64,000 nt of DNA, taken from Pachyseris speciosa. Lineage: Eukaryota; Cnidaria; Anthozoa; Scleractinia; Pachyseridae. The notes under the pieces were generated by a model. It saw only the letters and a program-made list of their open reading frames with translations. It did no database searches and was not told the origin of the DNA. The translations under genes were made by a program, and so were the position numbers. Positions within the stretch are counted from its first letter, which is position 1; each line of letters begins with the position of its first letter. Shown piece after piece: positions 57,400 to 64,000 of this stretch. The stretch lies in assembly GCA_016490735.1 (NCBI GenBank), contig JAEMWC010000963.1, positions 1 to 64,000 on the forward strand, given 5' to 3'.

Positions 57400-58980
57400 T
57401 TGGGGGGGAGGGGGGGTTATTGTTCATATTAAGGAACACTGTTAAATTTTTTAACAGGTCGTTTAAAAACCAATTTGAATAATTTTGCTTTGCCTTGTTT
57501 TTTTTAATACTGATCTACATTATGTAGAACAGCTCTTTGTATCCCAAATTCAGCTCAAAAATATTCAAGACATAAGGGTTAATCAAAAACTCAGTCAGTA
57601 TCGTTAAATGTTTCCTCTCTATATATTGATATATGAGAGGAAGACAGATAGGCGACTTTTTACTTCTCTACAATCTCAAAGTCCACAAAATTTCCTGAGC
57701 AATATTATTAACACTTAAGTCTTGAATGAGAGAGTGTTTCAATGAGAGAATTAAGCTTATTAATAAAATGAGTTTTGTTATTTTTCTAATGAGTAGCACT
57801 CTAAAGTTTTGAACTATACAACTCGTGTGCAGCACTCATCAGATAAAATTGCTAAATGCGGCTTTACATCATTACACTGATTTGAAATACACATACAACC
57901 ATTGGAAATATGATAGCTACAATAACTAAACGCCTTTACAAAAGAATGGAAAGAGATTATAAATAGACACCGTTACTATTGCTTGACAGGATAAGCAAAA
58001 TGTATAAAATTTAAAGTTAAACATTTTGTAGAAGAAATTTGTGTCTGCATGAAGTTATTAGTTCATTCTGTTTGTTCAGAGAGGCTAACTCAAGTTTACA
58101 AATAATAAAGTACTTGTCCCAGAGGCATAGATTACATTGAATGACTTATATAGGCCAGCCTGCTTTACAATCCTCTCAAGTGACTTTGATTGTGTTTGCT
58201 TAGCTCGGTGCTGAATCTTTTGCTTGAATGGCAGAATGACATTTTATGGTTGAGTATCATTCTCAGTCAGGCCAACGTAGGTTTGGGGAAAATTGTTGTC
58301 TTCTGTTGTGACAGTCGCTGGTTAGATAACCAATTCTTTAATGTAATTCCCCTGAAAAGGATGTACTATTAAGATTATTTTCAGACTTGGCCCAATTGAT
58401 AGTCATGCATAGGACATTGAAAAAATGCAATAAAAAGGTGGGGTCACCGTGCTTGTTTTCGCCCTGCATACTAGTTCTAAGTGTTTTTACGGAGTTGTGC
58501 GAGAAATGTTCAAAGCATGAACAACTGAAGAAAGCTGTTATGTAGCAAAAGCTATGAATAGTAGTGAAAACTAGAGCCCAATTGTTTTTCTGGGCTATAT
58601 TCTTTTAGTATTGTGATTTCAAATTGCCCGATCTTGCAAATAATGTGAGGAAACTGGACCACTTCGTCTTTAATCTCAAACTCCTTCCTGGCTCCAAACG
58701 CAGAGTTTCACCCCATTTATATATAAATAATCCAACTTCTACTACTAAACTTTTTTTCTCCTTAAAATATGTTTTTCGTGTGCCTATTACGAGTCCATTA
58801 CACCAATAAAAAAGGGGTCACCGAGCTCGTTTCTTTACAACACGACGACAAAGGGAAATTTTCAGCTGAAAAAGAATGTCAAGGCAAATCCGTAATGTTT
58901 CTAGTGTACGCGCGCACGAGCGCGCGCTGAATGACGCCATAAATTATGCGCAGTAACGATGCGCCATGCAATTGAGAGGA
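57400..58980. other. no gene seen
   Basis: Follows terminal exon C. A G-rich patch lies at 57400-57417 and the rest is AT-rich. CpG-rich bases at 58907-58930 (GCGCGCACGAGCGCGCGC) are short and isolated. Confidence 0.4.
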
Positions 58981-58982
58981 AT

Positions 58983-59448
58983 CACCTTAAAGTGCCTTTG
59001 AAGCGAAATTTGTTTCTCGCTAATTTTAAAGTTTAATCCATAAAACTCAACATTCCAAAATTTGAGGTGCTCTTGATTAAAATTGGCGATTTCACAAGCG
59101 TTTGAAGTTGGGCTAATTTGCCCTCAAAAATGGCATTTGAATCGCGCAACCAAAAAGACACGTGACAGTAGCTGTGACGTAATTTGGGGGACAAGTATTC
59201 CAACTATTTCACTATATTTCTTAAGCGCAAACACATTTTTGTACCCAAAATGACGTGACATCATAGAATGTAGCGAATAAAATCGACCCAGACCCCTGAC
59301 CACTTTTAAAGGCAAAATAGCCCAACTTCAAACACTCGTAAAATCACCAATTTTAATCACGAGCACCTCAAATTTTGAGATTCTTGCGTTTTTAGGGGGT
59401 AAACTTTAAAATTCGCAAGAAACAAATTTCGCTTCATAGGCACTTTAA
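58983..59448. repeat. MITE with about 150-bp inverted arms and TTAA edges
   Basis: CTTAAAGTGCCTTTGAAGCG at left pairs with CGCTTCATAGGCACTTTAAG at right. The arms continue through AAATTTGAGGTGCTC and GTTTGAAGTTGGGCTA. TTAA at the ends suggests a TTAA target. Confidence 0.8.
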
Positions 59449-59454
59449 GAACAA

Positions 59455-60868
59455 ACAAGAGGCTACAATTAGCCTAAACTCGGGCTTGCAAAAAACAGTA
59501 TTGTATCCCTAACTGGAAGTCTGTCTTTCTTACATCGGACGCATTGTGTTTAGCTTGTGTTGGAGTCTATTTCTTTAGACCCCTATCAACATATATTCCT
59601 CTAAAATACAGCTCAACCATTGAGAACAATAATTATAACACTTGTAAAAAATATTTCTAAAAGAAACAAGAAAAAGAGAAACAGAAAAAATAAAGCCCGT
59701 GATATATACCACTAAAAGACATCGAACCCGGTCTAGCTGCGTCACAGGCAGGAACAATGACCTTTAGGCCACAGAAGTTTATCATTATGCAAGGTGATAA
59801 AAATAGTGTATTGATTCCAAAAAAAAAAACTAAGCACACTTGTTTTCGCTTCGATGGATAATTGTTTGAGAAAGGAAACGCTTATCGAACGATGTAGGAT
59901 TTTTTCGCATAAATGTGAATGGAGTTTCGGTGAAATGTGAGTAGAAAATTAATTAGCAGAGTGAAACTGTTTACAAATACGTCAATCCAGGGTCATTTGA
60001 AACACAAGAAACGAACGTTTCTGGACAGTTTCAAGCCGCTAGTACATTTGTAAAAACGAATCGCTTATCATTCAATAATTAAAGTCCAGAAATTGAGATA
60101 TTGTGGGAAAATAGTAAATTAACTACCTGTCAAAGTCTCAGGGGTGTGTGTGATATTCCGTACTTGAGTTATTCAATAAAATGCACATCTCAATGGAGCG
60201 GATACGGGGAACACAGCAGTCCATCTGGAGTTGAATTTTGGTCATGTTAAAAGCTTTCTTCTCGCTGTTGAACTTGCAAACATTCGTATAGACACTTCTC
60301 TTAACATATTAGTTGTTCAGACTTCAAAGACACAAGGTGAATCGACGTTTTCCTATACGTGACAACAAGTATCATTCTTGCTGTTGATATGAGATTTATA
60401 CTTCCTCGGCCGTGAAAGGTCAAACTCCCTTTGTCTGTAGTCTCTAATTTTTGGCGCTCCCCTCGCGTCGCGTCTCCTCGCAACTTCGCGCGCGCACGTG
60501 TCTTTCGCCCGCCCCACAATCCATCGCCAAAATTAGAGATTACTCGCAGTCTACTGAAGCAGACACGAGGAAACACGGCAGTCCATCTGGAGTTAAGTTT
60601 ACTCATGTTAAAAGCTTTCTTCTCGCCGTTGAACTTGCAATCATTCGCATAGACACTTCTCTTAACATATTGTTTGTTCAGACTTCAAAAGACACAAGGT
60701 GAATCGACATTTTCCGATACGTGACAACAGGCATCACTCTGTTAAAAATAGTTAGCGCTTGCGGAGAAACGCCGGAAGTGCACTTTGTGGATGATACTCG
60801 ACGACGAAAAAGAAGAACCGTCGGTAATCTTAGACCCGGGCGACGCGCGAGACGCGCGCAGCCCGAGT
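59455..60868. mobile_element. repeat copy 2 (without the LINE)
   Basis: Colinear with 32517-32907 plus 34963-35608. At the point where copy 1 carries the LINE it reads GATAAAAATAGTG (about 59791-59803), an empty-site counterpart. It has an internal duplication: CACGGCAGTCCATCTGGAGT-like text occurs at about 60210 and 60580. A tRNA-like stretch lies at 59700-59790 (minus). Confidence 0.65.
60430..60552. repeat. short inverted-repeat element nested in copy 2
   Basis: TGTAGTCTCTAATTTTTGGC and GCCAAAATTAGAGATTAC face each other around a CpG-rich core (GCGCGCGCACGTGTC). Confidence 0.7.
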
Positions 60869-61004
60869 AATAACAAAAATTTAGGCAATTTCTTACCTGA
60901 TCTTGTTATCTTCTTAAGGGGCAAGGGGTCGGCATTCGGGGCGGAGCTTCCCAGTCCTAGTTTTTTTAAGTATTCCCCGGGATCGTACATTCCCACATAG
61001 GCGA

Positions 61005-61210
61005 ATGGATTGCAGAAACGGGAATCGATTGTAGAAAGAGGAATCAATCGGGATCATCGCAGAAAGTAGACTCGATTTCAGTGACTTGGGATCCGAGACT
61101 AGATTGTACAAGCGATGCTCGATTTTAGAGAAGGGACTCGATTTCATAAAAGTGACTCAATTGTAGAAACTAGACTCGATCTCACAAATGAGACTCGATT
61201 ATAGCAACGT
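61005..61210. repeat. degenerate tandem repeat, unit about 20 bp
   Basis: About nine units of the form GACTCGATTNNAGAAANNG run in tandem, each beginning (G)ACTCGAT or a close variant. There is no coding sequence. Confidence 0.75.
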
Positions 61211-61822
61211 GTGACGTATTGCACAAAAGTCAAACGAGTGGTAGTAAATATGTGTCAAGTTTTACCGAGTGCTATAACTTTGGTTTCCCAGAAACGGTGA
61301 GTGATCCGAGATTTTTAGTGGAAAACTGACTATTACAGTCGTTTTGTTGGTATGTCTTTCTTAAAGTGAAGCGATAATCATTTATCACCTGAATCGAAAA
61401 ATAAACAATGTCAAGGAAAAGTTTCTTTGCGAGACCGTGAGACGCTAAGTGCTTTTTGTATACATTTACTTAGTTATCCAGAAGCGCATCTTTAGGCAAC
61501 TGTGACTACATGTATTACGAAACCTTGTGATTTTCGCTTTTTCCTCTTCATTATCTATCCGCCTAGCTGCTAAGGAACACAGCTGATCACGTGGGCGCCT
61601 GTGATTTCAAAATTCTAATGCTTGTTACTGCACTAGTCACCTCTTAAACCTTTGACTCCTACACCGGCCAAAACCGGCCGTGCAGAATCACGTCCCTTGT
61701 ACCACTTGTGACGTCATCAGTTTTGACGCTCGCAGACAACTTTCCCACGTAACATGTGCAAGGAGAAGAGATCTTTCAAACCATACCCAAATGAGCACGA
61801 TTCCGTGAAAAATGACGGAGAA

Positions 61823-61846
61823 AACACACACGCGCGCGCGCACACA

Positions 61847-61889
<43 letters not shown>

Positions 61890-61940
61890 CAAGTAACGCT
61901 GACCCGAACATTTGAGATAAATAGATAGATAGATAGATAG
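61823..61940. repeat. (CA)n/(CG)n and (ATAG)n microsatellites
   Basis: An alternating purine-pyrimidine CACACGCGCG...CACACA tract of about 65 bp, then (ATAG)n at 61919-61941. The three Val/Cys-rich frames across it are artefacts. The ATAG run lies at the 3' edge of the LINE that follows. Confidence 0.9.
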
Positions 61941-62132
61941 TTTATTAATATAAAACGTCGCAGCCAATAGGCTGAATTATGTCCTATAATATTTACAATA
62001 ATAAAATTATGATAAACTATAATAATAATAATAACAATAATAATTACAATTGAAAACTTATCACTAGTTAAAATTCACAAAATTGTTCAAAAGTTCTAGG
62101 CTTTAAAACTATTTACAAGATGGCATTGTGCA

Positions 62133-63044
62133 TTAAGAAAAGGTGTTCTTAGCCCTCTTTGTGTTGAAGTTGATGTTAAAAGTTCTTGGGTTTCTTAGTG
62201 AGTACGTAGTGCTGAACTGAGGTGGTAATAGATAATGCAGGCGATGGTTTTTGTCTTCGAAAATATTGTCGAAAAGAGACTTACAGAGGTCTTGATGATG
62301 ATCAGCTAACCTACTTAGGCCTGCCTGCACTAACGCCTCATTATAACTCACGTATGGATAGATAATTGATAACGCTCTTTTTTGAACCCGTTCGAGATCG
62401 TTAATTAAGTAAAGTGGAAGGGACGAAAAAAAGACTTGGACGGCATAGTCACACACTGACCTAACACAGCTTGTATAGAAAGTAAGAAGATCACTCTTAG
62501 GGACATGGGCACGCTTTAATTGTAAGAGGAAATAAAGGCGCTTATAGGCCTTTTTAATAACCTCAGCAACGTGTAAATTCCACGTTAAATTACTAGTGAT
62601 CGTAACGCCTAATAGCTTTGCGCTGTCGACCACCTCTAAGGCGTTACCACATGCCATCAAAGGAGGAAGGTCAGGCTTATTCTTAGCAAATGATATACGG
62701 AGCTCTTTGCATTTATCCGTGTTCAACTGAAATCGATTTAACCTTGACCATTCCACTACCTCATCTACTACCAGCTGCGCGTAACTTATTGCCCCCTTGG
62801 GAATGGTTTCTGATACAGTCGTATCATCAACGTACTTCCACAAGGAGGCGTTTCTGATATTTAGATCATTTATTATAATTACAAATAGCCAGGGACCCAA
62901 TTTAGTGCCTTGGGGGACTCCTGAGGGGACTGAACCCCATTCGGAAAAACAAACATTTGAGTGAAAATCTTGTTCCACTACCCACCTGCACTTTCTACCA
63001 TCTAATCCTACGATCCTAAACGTTTTCCCCAAATTTTTTCCCAC
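62133..63044 (-). mobile_element. CR1/L2-like LINE, RT C-terminal two thirds
   Basis: An open 303-codon frame (minus). RT motifs: SGVPQGTKLGPWLFVIIIND, the catalytic YVDDTT, then LNTDKCKELRISF and LLGVTITSNLTWNLHV (RT motifs D and E and the thumb), ending STTYSLRNPRTFNINFNTKR. The 3' region to about 61920 is AT-rich. The frame is open throughout, unlike the other LINE copies, but the 5' half of ORF2 (endonuclease, first RT motifs) is missing to the right of about 63050, so the copy is 5'-truncated and immobile. Confidence 0.85.
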
Positions 63045-63059
63045 CGAAAGGAAGCCCAG

Positions 63060-64000
63060 AAAATGCCCAGCAGGAGAGAAAGAAATTGAGGCAAGGAAAG
63101 CAAAAGAAAAGATGAGAAGAGGAAGCGAAAGGTAGAAGGCGAGGGCGCGGTGAAACTTTTCAACCCCAAAACTCGAAATTTTGCTTTCTACGCATGCCCG
63201 AAATTAAGCATCAGGAAAAGAAGGACACCAGGAGCCTAAATGCCTGAGCTATTAACTATTCTGTCTTCCTGTTGTGTGCTAATAAAACAAAACATTCCAA
63301 GATATAGGCCAATAAAGTAAATTTCATCTGTAAACGAAATATATATATTGTACAATATATTTTGTCTATCTTTTATTCTTTTTAATTTTCCTAGGGTGTA
63401 CTTTCGTTCACTTGAACCCTATTCTTATAAACTTCTGATAATTATGCGGCGCATAAGGCACATTTCTAACTAGTTTTCTAAAATGCAACGTAGCTTCCAC
63501 TGGATAAATACAACAATAAAAGGCCGGTCCCTTTATCTACATAGAACTCATGTGAGTATATATTCATTAGGGCAGGAAAGAAGATGCTTTGATTTAAACA
63601 GCCGTTTCATTTCGGAGTTTTGAAATAAATTAACAGCATTAAAAAACAAGTGTCTCGCACGGAGAATGTCAGTGGACATGTTCATGGTTATTTCCAAAAT
63701 TTAGGGTGACTCTAAAGTTCACGAAATTTAAAAAGCCAGGAACGTACTCGCGTTAAGCAGAAATTGTTGGCTTTTAAGACATACTCCCCTACAGCAGCCT
63801 TCGAATTACTCAATTGTCTCGCACACCGGAATATAATTGGACATGTCCCCTCTTACTTTTGTACAGTGTGGATGATGCTAAATGAAGTCTAACAAAATTA
63901 AAATCTTAGTTTGGATCGCTATAAAATTTGTGTAGCGTAACAGCGGTTGATCATCAGTCTTACCCGTTAAAACCTGATTCCTTCCACAAGAAATGTCATT
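63060..64000. other. no gene assigned; purine-rich patch at the start
   Basis: A purine-rich stretch at 63068-63132 could be read as a basic exon (EKEIEARKAKEKMRRGSE) but has no partner. The rest is AT-rich with nothing I can support. Confidence 0.35.

Noticed and set aside
61688..61967. Val/Cys-rich minus-strand frames
   Set aside because: Product of the CA/CG microsatellite.
63068..63132. Basic exon (EKEIEARKAKEKMRRGSE) resembling terminal exon C
   Set aside because: The similarity is only in Lys/Glu/Arg composition, and no adjoining exon was found.
1..64000. CRISPR array, operons, riboswitches, prokaryotic contamination
   Set aside because: No direct repeats with unique spacers, no dense ORFs, and clear introns, SINEs and LINEs; the window is eukaryotic nuclear DNA.

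Overview
The window is nuclear DNA of an animal, most likely an anthozoan cnidarian such as a stony coral. It has short exons with GT-AG introns, no operons, low GC with many microsatellites, tRNA-derived SINEs, LINE and Penelope-like retroelements, dozens of small inverted-repeat elements (MITEs), and protein domains expanded in cnidarians. Roughly a quarter of it can be read as host genes. Much of the rest is transposable-element debris.

Layout. (1) 1-11.3 kb, minus strand: most of a phosphoinositide-specific phospholipase C gene of the eta/delta type. Sixteen exons are traceable, with PH domain, EF hands, the complete X catalytic half and the X-Y linker; the rest of the Y half and the C2 domain lie beyond the left edge. 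One intron has the hallmarks of a U12-type AT-AC intron. (2) 13.3-14.6 kb: a broken Penelope-like element with RT and GIY-YIG parts, split by a SINE. (3) 16.6-17.5 kb, minus strand: two exons of a cnidarian extracellular-type domain. (4) 22-28 kb: MITEs and a 3-kb inverted-repeat-flanked unit with a THAP-domain gene and a broken SWIM/YqaJ-type gene reading inward from opposite ends. (5) 30.1-37.2 kb, plus strand: an array of small phase-1 exons, mostly 36 bp, coding Thr/Ser-rich mucin-like sequence. (6) 32.5-35.6 kb: a repeat copy split by a 5'-inverted LINE, itself split by a MITE; a related copy without the insertion lies at 59.5-60.9 kb. (7) 39.3-43.6 kb: composite inverted repeats, including a degenerate telomere-like tract and a large foldback element. 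(8) 44.3-48.1 kb: a transposon with perfect 71-bp terminal inverted repeats and a 9-bp target duplication, carrying a zinc-finger-like ORF at one end and a broken RecQ-like helicase at the other, both reading inward. (9) 48.5-57.4 kb, plus strand: a multi-exon gene of unknown family with three possible C-terminal endings, two of them duplicated terminal exons sharing a VYPEPWE end. (10) 59-64 kb: more repeats and a CR1/L2-like LINE 3' part.

A cross-cutting caution: several conserved exons at separate loci change frame by exactly one base, often at or next to a homopolymer. This may reflect residual assembly indels rather than true pseudogenes. Homology calls were made by eye from remembered family motifs; no search was run.
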